This document shows positions 15,643 to 24,779 of a stretch of DNA of 64,000 nt, piece by piece. Position 1 is the first letter of the stretch, and every line of letters begins with the position of its first letter. Below the pieces are notes generated by a model. That model searched no databases. It had not been told where the DNA came from and saw only the letters and a list, made by a program, of their open reading frames with translations. The stretch is from Dyella sp. ASV21 (GTDB lineage Bacteria; Pseudomonadota; Gammaproteobacteria; Xanthomonadales; Rhodanobacteraceae). The position numbers and the translations under genes were made by a program. The stretch spans positions 59,435-123,434 of the forward strand of contig NZ_JAELTT010000005.1 in NCBI RefSeq assembly GCF_016428975.1. The letters run 5' to 3'.

Positions 15643-15907
15643 GGCTGCAATTCCCTGGAAGATATTCGGGCCGCATCAGCATCGACCCGATGAACAACCC
15701 AACGTGGAACAGCGCCGCCAGCACATGCACGGGCTCGTTGGGGAAGAAGACCACCGTGATCACCTGGCGACCGACGTAGATGGCTGCCAGGAACAGCAGC
15801 AAGCGATAACCCCAACGGGACTCCTGTCGATCTTTGTCGCTGAAGAACAGCAGACGGATGCAGAGGAGAGCGTTGGCACTGGCGAATAGAAGAGTCCAGA
15901 CATTCAC
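15524..15907 (-). CDS. holin-like membrane protein (3 TM)
   Basis: A 127-residue protein. The start is read as GTG at 15907, overlapping the stop of the upstream gene as GTGA; no ATG fits better. Three hydrophobic segments lie near residues 4-20, 35-52 and 60-77, matching the common three-helix phage holin/antiholin type. The C-terminus is soluble, basic and tryptophan-rich and overlaps the Rz-like gene. It could be the holin or antiholin of the pair. Confidence 0.7.
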   Translation of the reverse strand: MNVWTLLFASANALLCIRLLFFSDKDRQESRWGYRLLLFLAAIYVGRQVITVVFFPNEPVHVLAALFHVGLFIGSMLMRPEYLPGNCSHDTTKRAYRELGYSVTRAWYWVWHPQLHSGGTKYRPRAR

Positions 15908-16281
15908 TTGGTTTGGTCTCCCGACTTCCGCGTCCATAGGTACGTGGGGTTATCCCGAAACCACCCCAGCATGTTGATGATGCAAGCCGCGGCGATGAGC
16001 GCGCCGAAGCCTTCGGGTACCTCTGCGGTGATCCGCACCATGGACAAAAGCTCGCTGACGACCTTGGCGACGGTGTGCGCCCCCAGCAGGCCGACCAGGA
16101 AGGCCACGATGAAATAGAGCACCCACTGCCACTTGGGCTTGTTCGTTGCCCCCAGCAGGAAGATCACGGAGCCTGCAAAGGCACCGAGAACGACCTCTGG
16201 GGCCAAGGCACTTAGGAAGGTCAGATACGTGATCCCCACAGCAACAGGGACTGCCTCCTGGTTCATCTCGTTCACGTTCAT
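15904..16281 (-). CDS. holin-like membrane protein
   Basis: A 125-residue protein. The ATG at 16281 is preferred because AGGGGTG precedes it. The central part has two or three hydrophobic helices (PEVVLGAFAGSVIFLL; WVLYFIVAFLVGLLGAH; FGALIAAACIINMLGW), the pattern of a phage holin of the putative LysP/Y-type group. It is the first gene of the leftward lysis unit and is translationally coupled to the second holin-like gene. An ACTCCATCAA site lies about 58 bases upstream. Confidence 0.72.
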   Translation of the reverse strand: MNVNEMNQEAVPVAVGITYLTFLSALAPEVVLGAFAGSVIFLLGATNKPKWQWVLYFIVAFLVGLLGAHTVAKVVSELLSMVRITAEVPEGFGALIAAACIINMLGWFRDNPTYLWTRKSGDQTK

Positions 16282-16329
16282 CAAGCACCCCTGCGCGAAG
16301 AAAGCCGGCTCCAACAACAACCGACTGTC

Positions 16330-17634
16330 TCATGGTAATTGATGGAGTCCGTACGGGTCTTCCCACCCACCCCATGCAGCGCGCAGCTTGGCCAGCTCTT
16401 CGGGCTCCGGTGCGGCGTTTGGTTTGACCTTGATCTGTACCAGGGGGGAGCGCACGCAGCCGTGTCCGCCACGGCTCAGGCGCAGAGTGAGGTCCATGCC
16501 GTAGAGGGTGGGGAACTCTGGATCAAACCCTCCAACTTCGAGGAACTTTCGGGTGTCCACCAGGAGGCAAGTTGGAGAGAGCATCGACACCGAATGTAGG
16601 ACGGTGATCTGGTTGAAATTTCCGCGAATGTTCCACGGGGATCCATCCAACAATGCCCCGGGATCTGCCAGGTGAGTGGGGGTGATCGTCATGCCACCCA
16701 CCGCGGTCACTCCCGGCAGCAGGCTGGCGCCGATCAAATGCTTGAGCCAGTCCTTGCTGATGGGCTCGCCCCGCAGGAACAGGATCAGCTGCGTGTCGGC
16801 CAGTGAGGCTTCCTGGTTCAGCGCCTCTGGTGTCTTGCCTGCCGTGTCGATGAAGGTGAGGGACGGCGGCACCTCTACCGGGATACGGATGTCGAGTGTG
16901 CCGTTGAGCTGCTTGATCCTGGCGAAGATCCCCAGCCGCTCGAAGTGCCGACGGACAGCATCGAGGTCATAGCGGGGCAGGTAGGGGCTGATGCGCGGAT
17001 CGTCGCTGCGCTCGGTCATCCGATTGCGGTGCCGGCGATAGAGCCTGGCCGGCGTGTAGGCGAAGCCGCTGATGCCCTCTGCCTCCAGCAATCGCAGGTA
17101 GATGTCGTGTGTGGGGCAGTCCGATGCCAACCGATCGAAGCCGCCGGCCGTGATGAGCAAGCTCTTCTGGATCAAGGCGAGATCCTGCAGGTACTCCTCC
17201 GACTTCAGCCGGATCGGGTCAGGTGGTCCCTTGGCGGTCTGTAGGGAGATCTGCCCCCAGGTCCCCAGCGCTTCCTGGTCCGAGTAGATGACCCGGGCAC
17301 CCGGGTTGTTGGCGATGGCAGTGGCCATGGCCTCGAGTGCTCCGGGGATGAGCTGGTCGTGCTGACCCAGGAAGGCGACCCAGTCGCCCAGCGTGTCGAG
17401 CAGGGCATTGCACGACCAGGCCAAGAGTTCACCTTCCGGCCGCACCTCCACCCGGACGGTGGGCTGACCCTCGGCCAGCCGCTGCGCTATCGCGAAGTCA
17501 CCGGGGGAATGGTTGCTGACCACCAGCACGAGCTCCCAGTCATGGCTGGTCTGGGCCAGAACGCTGGCCAACATCCGCTCGAACAGCATCGGGTTGGGGC
17601 TCTGGACTCGCACAAGGATGCTGACCGTCTGCAT
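16330..17634 (-). CDS. GT2-family glycosyltransferase, tandem domains
   Basis: A 434-residue protein. The ATG at 17634 has GGAG six bases before it. The N-terminal half is a GT2 glycosyltransferase: an SILVRV first strand, LASVLAQT, the acidic loop GQHDQ at 90-94 and YSDQE at 117-121 as nucleotide-sugar binding positions. The C-terminal half repeats a GT2-like ending (VGGFDPEF near residue 360, then DLTLRL). It has no membrane segment. Likely roles are modifying the host O-antigen to block superinfection, or decorating phage DNA or virion; the sequence does not decide. It lies at the head of the leftward lysis block. Confidence 0.8.
   Translation of the reverse strand: MQTVSILVRVQSPNPMLFERMLASVLAQTSHDWELVLVVSNHSPGDFAIAQRLAEGQPTVRVEVRPEGELLAWSCNALLDTLGDWVAFLGQHDQLIPGALEAMATAIANNPGARVIYSDQEALGTWGQISLQTAKGPPDPIRLKSEEYLQDLALIQKSLLITAGGFDRLASDCPTHDIYLRLLEAEGISGFAYTPARLYRRHRNRMTERSDDPRISPYLPRYDLDAVRRHFERLGIFARIKQLNGTLDIRIPVEVPPSLTFIDTAGKTPEALNQEASLADTQLILFLRGEPISKDWLKHLIGASLLPGVTAVGGMTITPTHLADPGALLDGSPWNIRGNFNQITVLHSVSMLSPTCLLVDTRKFLEVGGFDPEFPTLYGMDLTLRLSRGGHGCVRSPLVQIKVKPNAAPEPEELAKLRAAWGGWEDPYGLHQLP
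16339..16348 (-). promoter_or_regulatory. ACTCCATCAA site before lysis genes
   Basis: A perfect-type copy on the minus strand within the last codons of the glycosyltransferase gene, directed at the holin-like gene starting at 16281. Confidence 0.45.
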
Positions 17635-17647
17635 CAATTTCTCCGAA

Positions 17648-17680
17648 TTGGTGGAGTTTCCGTATAAACTCCTCCATCAA
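17648..17680. promoter_or_regulatory. back-to-back ACTCCA sites, divergent promoter region
   Basis: ACTCCACCAA reads leftwards (17648-17657) towards the glycosyltransferase and CCTCCATCAA reads rightwards (17671-17680) towards the portal gene 31 bases away. Between them GTATAAAC / TATACGG gives possible -10 elements for both directions. This is the clearest sign that the motif is tied to transcription start regions. Confidence 0.6.
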
Positions 17681-17710
17681 TACTACCGACTTGCCTGCAG
17701 AGAGTCCTTC

Positions 17711-19933
17711 ATGGCCGAAAACGCGCAGCCCATCAATGCACAAGGCCAGCCGGCACAGAAGCTGACGAACTGGGTCAAGGAACCGGACTTGGCCATGCTG
17801 AAGGCTGATCTGGAAGCGGCCAAGCCGACTCAGAAATCCCAGATGTCCAAGATCGCGGTGTGGCTGGATCACCTCAACATCACCGGTGACGCCAAGATCA
17901 AGCCGCGTACAGGGCGCTCTTCGGTGCAGCCGAAGCTGATCCGCAAGCAGGCCGAGTGGCGCTACTCCTCGTTGAGCGAGCCGTTCCTGTCGACGGACAA
18001 GCTCTTCACCGTCAGCCCGGTGAGCTGGGAAGACCAGGCTGCCGCCGAGCAGAACGAGATGGTGCTGAACTGGCAGTTCCGCACCAAGCTCAACAGTGTG
18101 GCCTTCGTCGATGAGTTCGTCCGCACCTGTGTGGACGAGGGCACCGTGGCTGTGCGTGTGGCCTGGGACCGCGAGACCAAGATGGAAAAGGTCATGGCGC
18201 CGGTCTACCAGTACCTGCCGATGCAGGATCCGGATCAGATCCAGGCGCTGCAGCAGGCCATGCAGATGGAGGAGGAGAACCCGAACGAGTTCTTGAACCT
18301 TCCGCCGGAGATCATCGAGTCGGTGCGCTACTCCATGGAAGTGGGTGCGCCGCACCGCGCCGAAAAGATCGGCGAACAGGAAGTGGAGCAGGAAAAGGTC
18401 GTCCGAAATGAGCCGACGGTCGAGGTGATCAACATCAACAACCTCATCGTTGATGTGACCTGCGGCAGCGATCCGAACAAGGCCATGTTCATGGCCTACA
18501 GCGATGAAGTGACTCGCGGCTACCTGCGCAGCGACAAGCGCTTCAAGAACCTCGACGCGGTGAACTGGGGCAACAGCATCCTGGCCGAACCGGACCATGT
18601 GACCAAGGGTCCGCAGGAGGTCAACTTCAAGGATGACTCCCGCCAGAAGGTGATCCTCAACGAGTGGTATGGCCTGTACGACATCGAGGGCAATGGCCAA
18701 TTGGTTCCGATCTACTGCGCGTGGATCGGCAACACGATGGTCCGCTGCGAAGAGAACCCGTATCCGGATGGCAAGCCGCCGTACGTGATCATCCCGTACC
18801 TGCCGCAGAAGCGGTCGATCTACGGTGAGCCGGACGGCGCCCTGCTGATCGACAACCAGAAGATTGTCGGCGCCGTCACCCGCGGCATGATCGACACGAT
18901 GGCCCGCAGCGCCAACGGTCAGCGCGGCATGGCCAAGAGCATGTTGGACATCCCGAACAAGCGTCGCTTCGACGCTGGCCAGGATTACGAGTTCAATCCG
19001 AACGTCCACCCGTCCAACGGCATCGTCGAGCACAAGTTCCCAGAGATCCCTGGTTCCGCCATGGGCATGGTGCAGATGATGAACGGTGAGGCCGAGTCGC
19101 TCACCGGTGTGAAGACGTTCTCGGATGGTGGCCTCAATGGCAATGCACTCGGCGCCACCGCTACCGGCGCCAAGGGTGTGCTGTCCGCCGCCAGCACGCG
19201 CGAGATGGGCATCCTCCGTCGTCTGGCCAAGGGCATGTCGATCATCGGCGCCAAGATCGTTGCCATGAACCAGGAGTTCATGAGCGAAGAAGAAGTGATC
19301 CGCGTCACCAACGAGAAGTTCGTGACCGTGCGCCGCGAAGATCTGAAGGGTTCCTTCGACCTGAAGGTGACGATCGCCACCACCGACGAAGACAACGCCA
19401 AGGCGCAGGGCCTGGAGTTCATGCTTCAGACCACTGGTCAGTCCATGGATCCGAACGAGCGCCGGATGGTGATGGCCGAGATTGCACGCCTCCGTCGTAT
19501 GCCGGAGCTGGCGCACTCGTTCAAGACCTATCAGCCGCAGCCCGATCCGATCCAGCAGCAGATCCAGCAGCTCGAGATCGAGAAGCTGCAGAAGGAAATT
19601 GCTCTCCTCGATGCCAAGGCTGCCGAAGCTGCCGCACTCGCACAGCGCTCCGGTGCGCAGGCTCGCAACCTCGATGCCGGTACCGACAAGACCAACCTCG
19701 ACTTCGTCGAGCAGCAGACGGGCACTGCCCATGCACGCCGCATGGATGAGCTCGCGCAGCAGGCCGACGCGAACCAGAACCTCGCCATCACGAAGGGCAT
19801 CCTCGCCCAGCGTCCTGACGGTGCACACCATCCCGATAACCCCACGCCGGATGCCCCGACCAGGGACAACCTGCTGGAGGCCTTCGGCTACCACCAGCTC
19901 ACCAAGAGCCAATCGCAGCATCCCTCCCTGTAA
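17711..19933 (+). CDS. portal protein (N4 gp59-like)
   Basis: A 740-residue protein, near the size of N4 gp59. The ATG at 17711 is the first start after the intergenic region. The sequence is soluble and acidic, with a long C-terminal helical region rich in Gln and Ala (residues 615-690) consistent with the barrel of a portal dodecamer. It is followed by small gp58-like, scaffold-like and capsid genes in the N4 order, which is the main reason for the call. It would form the DNA channel bound by the terminase. Confidence 0.9.
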   Translation: MAENAQPINAQGQPAQKLTNWVKEPDLAMLKADLEAAKPTQKSQMSKIAVWLDHLNITGDAKIKPRTGRSSVQPKLIRKQAEWRYSSLSEPFLSTDKLFTVSPVSWEDQAAAEQNEMVLNWQFRTKLNSVAFVDEFVRTCVDEGTVAVRVAWDRETKMEKVMAPVYQYLPMQDPDQIQALQQAMQMEEENPNEFLNLPPEIIESVRYSMEVGAPHRAEKIGEQEVEQEKVVRNEPTVEVININNLIVDVTCGSDPNKAMFMAYSDEVTRGYLRSDKRFKNLDAVNWGNSILAEPDHVTKGPQEVNFKDDSRQKVILNEWYGLYDIEGNGQLVPIYCAWIGNTMVRCEENPYPDGKPPYVIIPYLPQKRSIYGEPDGALLIDNQKIVGAVTRGMIDTMARSANGQRGMAKSMLDIPNKRRFDAGQDYEFNPNVHPSNGIVEHKFPEIPGSAMGMVQMMNGEAESLTGVKTFSDGGLNGNALGATATGAKGVLSAASTREMGILRRLAKGMSIIGAKIVAMNQEFMSEEEVIRVTNEKFVTVRREDLKGSFDLKVTIATTDEDNAKAQGLEFMLQTTGQSMDPNERRMVMAEIARLRRMPELAHSFKTYQPQPDPIQQQIQQLEIEKLQKEIALLDAKAAEAAALAQRSGAQARNLDAGTDKTNLDFVEQQTGTAHARRMDELAQQADANQNLAITKGILAQRPDGAHHPDNPTPDAPTRDNLLEAFGYHQLTKSQSQHPSL

Positions 19934-19957
19934 CCACGTCTCTATCCAGAGGAAACG

Positions 19958-20296
19958 ATGAACGACCTTCAGTCCCAGATCCAGCAAGTGGAAGTGTCCC
20001 TCGAAGAAGCTGAGCGCATCGCAGCGTTCGGGGAAGCACTCAACCGCCTGGAGAACAACCGCGACTTCCAGACGGTGATTCTCGAAGGCTACTTCCAGAA
20101 AGAGGCTTCCCGCCTGGTGATGCTCACCGGCGAGATCAACCTCAAGCCCGAGCAGAAGGAAGCCGTCTACGCCGGCATCCGCGGTATCGCTGAACTGCGT
20201 CAGTTCTTCATTGCCCGCCGCACGGCAGGGCAGATGGCTGCCAAGGAAATCCTCGATTTCAAGGAAGCCCTCGATGAAATGCGGGAAGAGGCTTAA
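19958..20296 (+). CDS. small structural protein (N4 gp58 position)
   Basis: A 112-residue, largely helical protein with a GAGG-type ribosome-binding site. Its N-terminal third is a probable coiled coil, and the centre has a DFQTVILEGYF segment that recurs in small phage proteins between portal and scaffold. Three bases separate its stop from the scaffold start. By position it matches N4 gp58; its role is not known to me. Confidence 0.65.
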   Translation: MNDLQSQIQQVEVSLEEAERIAAFGEALNRLENNRDFQTVILEGYFQKEASRLVMLTGEINLKPEQKEAVYAGIRGIAELRQFFIARRTAGQMAAKEILDFKEALDEMREEA

Positions 20297-20299
20297 TCC

Positions 20300-21448
20300 A
20301 TGACGATCAACACTGAAACGCAGGCGACCGAAGCCAATTACTTCGCCATGTCCGATGACGAGGTCATGGGCATGATGCCGCCGACCAAGACGGTTCCGGC
20401 TGAAGTGGTCGAGACGAAGGAAGAGGTGGTTGATCCAGCCGCGGTCGTTACTGACCCGGTCGTGGATCCTGCCTCTGTCGTGACCGATCCCGTCGTCGAG
20501 GATCCGACCGTCGTCAAGGATCCCGTAGTGGATCCGGCGACGAAGACGGACCCGGCACCGAAAGAGGATGCCACCACCACGACAACGGATCCGGTCGAGC
20601 CGAAGGAGGACGAGCCGACCGCTGTCGAGGAGATCGACTACAAGGGTTCCTACGAAAAGATCATGGCCCCGTTCAAGGCCAATGGTAAGGACATCCAGCT
20701 GCAGTCGCCGGACGAGGCGATCAAGTTGATGCAGATGGGCGCCAACTACACGAAGAAGATGCAGGCTTTACAGCCCGCGCTTCGCGTAGTTAGGATGCTG
20801 GAGAACAACCAGTTGTTGGACGAGTCCAAGCTCTCCTACCTGATCGACTTGCATCAGCGGAAGCCGGAAGCGATCCAGAAACTGCTGGTGGACAGCAAGT
20901 TCGATCCGCTCTCCGCCGACGTTGAAAAAGCTGCAGCATACGTGCCCGGTGACCACCGCGTTAGCGAGACCGAGATCCAGTTCCAGACCGTGTTGGACGA
21001 CGTTGAGTCCACCCCAACCGGACCCGCACTGATCGCCGAAGTCGCTCAACAGTGGGACGCTGATAGCCGGCAAGCTTTGTTCAAGGATCCGCGACTCCTC
21101 GCGGAGATCAACAACCAGAAGGCCAGTGGCCTCTACGGTGTGATCTCCACCGAGCTCGAGCGCCGCAAAGTCCTTGGTGAGTTCCAGGGTGTTCCGTTCC
21201 TTGCCGCCTACGAAGTCGTAGGCAAAGACCTCCAGGCCAAGGGCCTGCTGGCTCCCAAGCCCACGGAAGCACCTCGGCAGGATCCCCCCGTCACTCGTGT
21301 CGTTGCCCCCGCTCCGCAGGTGGCCAACAACGATCGTGCGCGTGCAGCCATGCCGACCAAGGTCACCCCCACGCCGTCGAAGGAAGAGTTCAATCCGCTG
21401 GCTCAGTCGGATGAAGAGTTCTTGAAGTCGATGCAGGGGCGCCTCTAA
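20300..21448 (+). CDS. head scaffold-like protein (N4 gp57 position)
   Basis: A 382-residue, strongly acidic protein. Residues 40-110 are a low-complexity segment in which VVDP/VTDP units repeat; residues 115-270 are helical; the C-terminal 60 residues are proline-rich and end in a helix with FLKSMQGRL. A long acidic, repetitive N-terminus with a short interacting C-terminus fits a scaffolding protein, and it directly precedes the major capsid gene. In N4 this slot is gp57. Confidence 0.72.
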   Translation: MTINTETQATEANYFAMSDDEVMGMMPPTKTVPAEVVETKEEVVDPAAVVTDPVVDPASVVTDPVVEDPTVVKDPVVDPATKTDPAPKEDATTTTTDPVEPKEDEPTAVEEIDYKGSYEKIMAPFKANGKDIQLQSPDEAIKLMQMGANYTKKMQALQPALRVVRMLENNQLLDESKLSYLIDLHQRKPEAIQKLLVDSKFDPLSADVEKAAAYVPGDHRVSETEIQFQTVLDDVESTPTGPALIAEVAQQWDADSRQALFKDPRLLAEINNQKASGLYGVISTELERRKVLGEFQGVPFLAAYEVVGKDLQAKGLLAPKPTEAPRQDPPVTRVVAPAPQVANNDRARAAMPTKVTPTPSKEEFNPLAQSDEEFLKSMQGRL

Positions 21449-21493
21449 CCACAAACCTTTCCGCCCCGTCAGTACGTCCAAGGAAGCCAACAC

Positions 21494-22669
21494 ATGAAGT
21501 ACAACGATCCCGCCGGTGGTACTCCGTCCTCGATCGGCCCGCAGCACATCACTGCGTTCCACCTCAAGAAGGCCATCGTCACTGCCCGTAAGGAGCAGTA
21601 TTTCACCCAGCTCGCTGACGTGAAGAACATGCCGAAGAACTTCGGCAAGACGATGAACGTGTTCGAGTACATCCCGCTGCTCGATGCGCGCAACGTCAAT
21701 GACCAGGGCCTCGACGCCGCTGGTGCCACGATTGCCAACGGCAACCTGTACGGCTCCAGCAAGGACATCGGCACCATCATGGGCAAGCTGCCCACGCTGA
21801 CCGAGAACGGTGGCCGCGTTAACCGCGTCGGCTTCACCCGTATCCTGCGCGAAGGTTCCATCCACAAGATGGGCTTCTTCACCGAGTTCACCCAGGAACA
21901 GCTGGACTTCGACTCGGACGAAGAGCTGTTCGGTCACATCTCCACCGAGCTGCTGAACGGCGCGGTGCAGATCTCCGAAGCGCTGCTGCAGAAGGATCTG
22001 CTGCTGAGTGCCGGTACCGTCGTGTACTCGGGCGCTGCCACCAGCAACGCCACCATGACTGCGGAAGGCGCCACCCCGTCGGTGGTGGACTACAAGCTGC
22101 TGTCGCGTCTGGATCAGATCCTCAACGACAACCGCACACCGAAGCAGACCAAGGTGATCACTGGTTCGCGCTTGATCGACACCCGCACTATCGCGTCGGG
22201 TCGCGTCATGTATATCGGCTCCGAGCTCCAGTGGACCTTCGAGACGATGAAGGATCCGTTCGGCAACCAGGCGTTCATCCCGGTGCAGAAGTACGCCGAC
22301 GCCGGCAACGTGCTGGAAGGCGAGATCGGTACCGTCGGTCACTTCCGCATCATCGTGGTGCCCGAGATGCTGAGCTGGGCGGGTGCTGGTGCAGCGGTCA
22401 CGGCGAACCCGGGCTACCGCGCCACGAACAACAAGTACGACGTGTTCCCGATGCTGGTGGTCGGTGACGACTCGTTCTCGACCATCGGTTTCCAGACCGA
22501 CGGCAAGACGGTGAAGTTCAAGATCACCACCAAGATGCCGGGTGAAGCCACTGCGGATCGCAACGACCCGTACGGCGAAATGGGCTTCAGCTCCATCAAG
22601 TGGTACTACGGCACGCTCGTGTACCGCCCGGAGCGTCTCGCCCTGGCCAAGTCGGTGGCCACGATCTAA
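21494..22669 (+). CDS. major capsid protein (N4 gp56 family)
   Basis: A 391-residue protein of the N4-gp56 major capsid family, which has an HK97-type fold. The N-terminus ([20 protein letters not shown]), the [14 protein letters not shown] segment and the later [11 protein letters not shown] portion match how these proteins read. Length agrees with about 400 residues for N4 gp56. A symmetrical pair of ACTCCA-type motifs and a strong terminator follow, so capsid mRNA may end here and the next genes be restarted. Confidence 0.92.
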   Translation: MKYNDPAGGTPSSIGPQHITAFHLKKAIVTARKEQYFTQLADVKNMPKNFGKTMNVFEYIPLLDARNVNDQGLDAAGATIANGNLYGSSKDIGTIMGKLPTLTENGGRVNRVGFTRILREGSIHKMGFFTEFTQEQLDFDSDEELFGHISTELLNGAVQISEALLQKDLLLSAGTVVYSGAATSNATMTAEGATPSVVDYKLLSRLDQILNDNRTPKQTKVITGSRLIDTRTIASGRVMYIGSELQWTFETMKDPFGNQAFIPVQKYADAGNVLEGEIGTVGHFRIIVVPEMLSWAGAGAAVTANPGYRATNNKYDVFPMLVVGDDSFSTIGFQTDGKTVKFKITTKMPGEATADRNDPYGEMGFSSIKWYYGTLVYRPERLALAKSVATI

Positions 22670-22692
22670 CCTCCAACAATCATTGTTGGAGT
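22670..22692. promoter_or_regulatory. inverted pair of CTCCAACAA sites
   Basis: CTCCAACAAT and its mirror ATTGTTGGAG are separated by one base, just after the capsid stop and 14 bases before a terminator. It is the only place where two copies form a tight perfect palindrome. The rightward copy points to the gene at 22756. Confidence 0.55.
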
Positions 22693-22705
22693 GCAGTAAG
22701 ATGGA

Positions 22706-22734
22706 GGGGCCGGCTGTCCGGCCCCTCTTTTTAT
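22706..22734 (+). terminator. Rho-independent terminator after capsid gene
   Basis: GGGGCCGG pairs with CCGGCCCC around CTGT and is followed by TCTTTTTATT. Confidence 0.93.
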
Positions 22735-22755
22735 TCCACCAACGAGAACACCAGA

Positions 22756-23376
22756 ATGTCGGAAGAACTGACTCTCCTGAAAGAGCGTGCGACGGCGATG
22801 GGTATTGCCTACTCGCCGAACATTGGCCTGGAGGCCCTGAAGGCCAAGGTCAACGCCAAGCTGAACTCGGAAGATGAAACCGCCGGCCATGGCGAAGGTA
22901 CGGGTGAGAGCGAAGCGGAAACCGCTGCAGCTCCCCCGGCACCAGCAGCCAAGCCGCAAAAGGCTGACAAGCCGGCACGTGAACCGACGGCCGCGGAAGC
23001 GCTGCAGGCCGAGACCATGAAGCAGCATGCCGAGCAGATGAAGCTGGTCCGCATCCGTGTGACCAACCTCAACCCGGCCAAGAAGGATCTGCGCGGTGAG
23101 ATCTTCACCGTGGCCAACGCCATCCTCGGCACGGTGCGCAAGTTCGTCCCTTACGGCGAAGACACCGACAACGGCTACCACGTTCCGCAGATCATCTACA
23201 ACGAACTCAAGGAAAAGAAGTTCGTGTCGGTGAAGACCAAGAAGGGCGAACACGGTCAGATGCACGTGGAGCAGCGCCTGGTTCCCGAGTTCGCACTCGA
23301 AGTGCTGCCACCCCTGACCAAGGAAGAGCTGAACCAGTTGGCACGCCAGCAGGCTGCTGCACAGGGGCTGGACTGA
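22756..23376 (+). CDS. N4 gp55-position protein with HeH-like N-terminus
   Basis: A 206-residue protein with its ATG at 22756; the frame is open upstream but the terminator lies there. Residues 4-34 (LLKERATAMGI...LEALKAKV) resemble the short HeH/SAP-like helix-extension-helix module found in phage capsid-associated proteins. A charged Ala/Pro linker (38-80) leads to a globular C-terminal domain (90-195) of mixed fold. It directly follows the capsid gene, so it is likely a minor head or decoration component. Confidence 0.65.
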   Translation: MSEELTLLKERATAMGIAYSPNIGLEALKAKVNAKLNSEDETAGHGEGTGESEAETAAAPPAPAAKPQKADKPAREPTAAEALQAETMKQHAEQMKLVRIRVTNLNPAKKDLRGEIFTVANAILGTVRKFVPYGEDTDNGYHVPQIIYNELKEKKFVSVKTKKGEHGQMHVEQRLVPEFALEVLPPLTKEELNQLARQQAAAQGLD

Positions 23377-23417
23377 TCCAGTCCGCCCCCCTGACCTGAC
23401 CCCATCGGAGACGCCGC

Positions 23418-24776
23418 GTGTCCCAGACCACCACCATCCCTGTCGTTGCCGACGAAGCCAACCAGCTGTTCACTGCATTGGCCGGCGACCTGAAGGTCAA
23501 CCTGGATCTTCCTGATCTGGTTCTGCCGACTGATTTCCAGATGCCCCCGGAAGCGGACAATCCCGCTTACACGGTGCTGGAACCCATCACGGTCGAGCAG
23601 CTGACGACGAAGGATGTGGCGGGCACCGGCGTCTTCGATGCGCTCATGGCCACGATCAACACTCACCTGGTGGCCCAGTTCGAGAAGGGCCGCATCACCG
23701 GTGGTGACTACGCCAAGTCGTACACCGGCGCCATCACCGCGGCCATGCAGTTTGGTGTGCAGTTCCTCCTGGGCAAGGACCAGGCGTACCTGCAGAACCT
23801 CCAGACGCAGGCCAATATCCAGCTGGCTCAGGCACAGAAGGTGCGTGCGCTGGCCGACATCCAGGTCGCTCGTGCACAGGTCCAGCAGATGGCCTTCACG
23901 TCGATCGAGATGCGCTTCAAGGCGTACACCGCCCGCAATGAATATGCCGGCTCAAAGATGCGCCTGGTGACCGACTACAACGGCATCCTGACCTCCGAGG
24001 CGCAGGCCAAGCTCATCACCGAGCAGGTCGACAGCGCTCGTGCAGAGACCAAGGACACCCTGCAGGACGGCAAGCCGATCATGGGTGTCGTTGGCATGAA
24101 GAAGGCCATCATGGAGGCCGAGCAGCAGACGGCGCTCGAGCAGCTCGATGTGGCCCGTGCCCAGACCAAGGACACCTTGCTCGATGGCTCGCCGATCAGC
24201 GGTATCACCGCCGTCGACAAGGCGTTCAAGGAAGCGCAGCAGATCCAGATGGAACACCAGGGCCAGCTCACCCTGGAGCAGGTCGAGACGCAGCGTGCGC
24301 AGACCCGTGACACGCTCACCACTGGCCAGGCGATCGGCGGCCTGCTGGGCGTCGAGAAGCAGACCAAGGTCGCAGCGCTGAGCCTGGTCACCGAGCAGGT
24401 GGAGACCCAGCGTGCCCAGACGTGGGACAACCACACGAACGGCCAGACCATCACCGGCATTCTGGCAGCCGAGAAGGCGCTCAAGAACAACCAGGCCAAG
24501 CTGGTGCTGGAGCAGTACGAGACTCAGCGTGGCCAGACTCGCGGCACCTTGTCGACCGGCGAGCAGGTCGGCGGTGTGCTCGGTGCACAGACGAAGCTCT
24601 ACAACCAGCAGGTCATCTCGTACCAGCGTGATGCTGAGTCGAAGTACGCCAAGCTCCTGCTCGATACCTGGACGGCTCGCAAGACGATCGACGAGGGTGT
24701 GGCTGTGCCGGGCAACATCGACACGCCGGCGATCAACAGCATGATCCAGACCTATCGAAACAACCTGCAGCTGTAA
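23418..24776 (+). CDS. internal virion protein with five 39-residue repeats (gp54 position)
   Basis: A 452-residue protein starting at GTG 23418 with CGGAG before it. Residues 200-403 hold five tandem repeats starting near 202, 241, 287, 326 and 365, each beginning EQ(V/L/Y)-x5-R-x-(Q/E)T and containing a glycine-rich turn. Four have a 39-residue period and the second has seven extra residues. The protein is helical and soluble. By position it matches N4 gp54, a virion protein thought to be ejected with DNA. The regular repeat may build a rod or ring. Confidence 0.75.
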   Translation: MSQTTTIPVVADEANQLFTALAGDLKVNLDLPDLVLPTDFQMPPEADNPAYTVLEPITVEQLTTKDVAGTGVFDALMATINTHLVAQFEKGRITGGDYAKSYTGAITAAMQFGVQFLLGKDQAYLQNLQTQANIQLAQAQKVRALADIQVARAQVQQMAFTSIEMRFKAYTARNEYAGSKMRLVTDYNGILTSEAQAKLITEQVDSARAETKDTLQDGKPIMGVVGMKKAIMEAEQQTALEQLDVARAQTKDTLLDGSPISGITAVDKAFKEAQQIQMEHQGQLTLEQVETQRAQTRDTLTTGQAIGGLLGVEKQTKVAALSLVTEQVETQRAQTWDNHTNGQTITGILAAEKALKNNQAKLVLEQYETQRGQTRGTLSTGEQVGGVLGAQTKLYNQQVISYQRDAESKYAKLLLDTWTARKTIDEGVAVPGNIDTPAINSMIQTYRNNLQL

Positions 24777-24779
24777 CCG

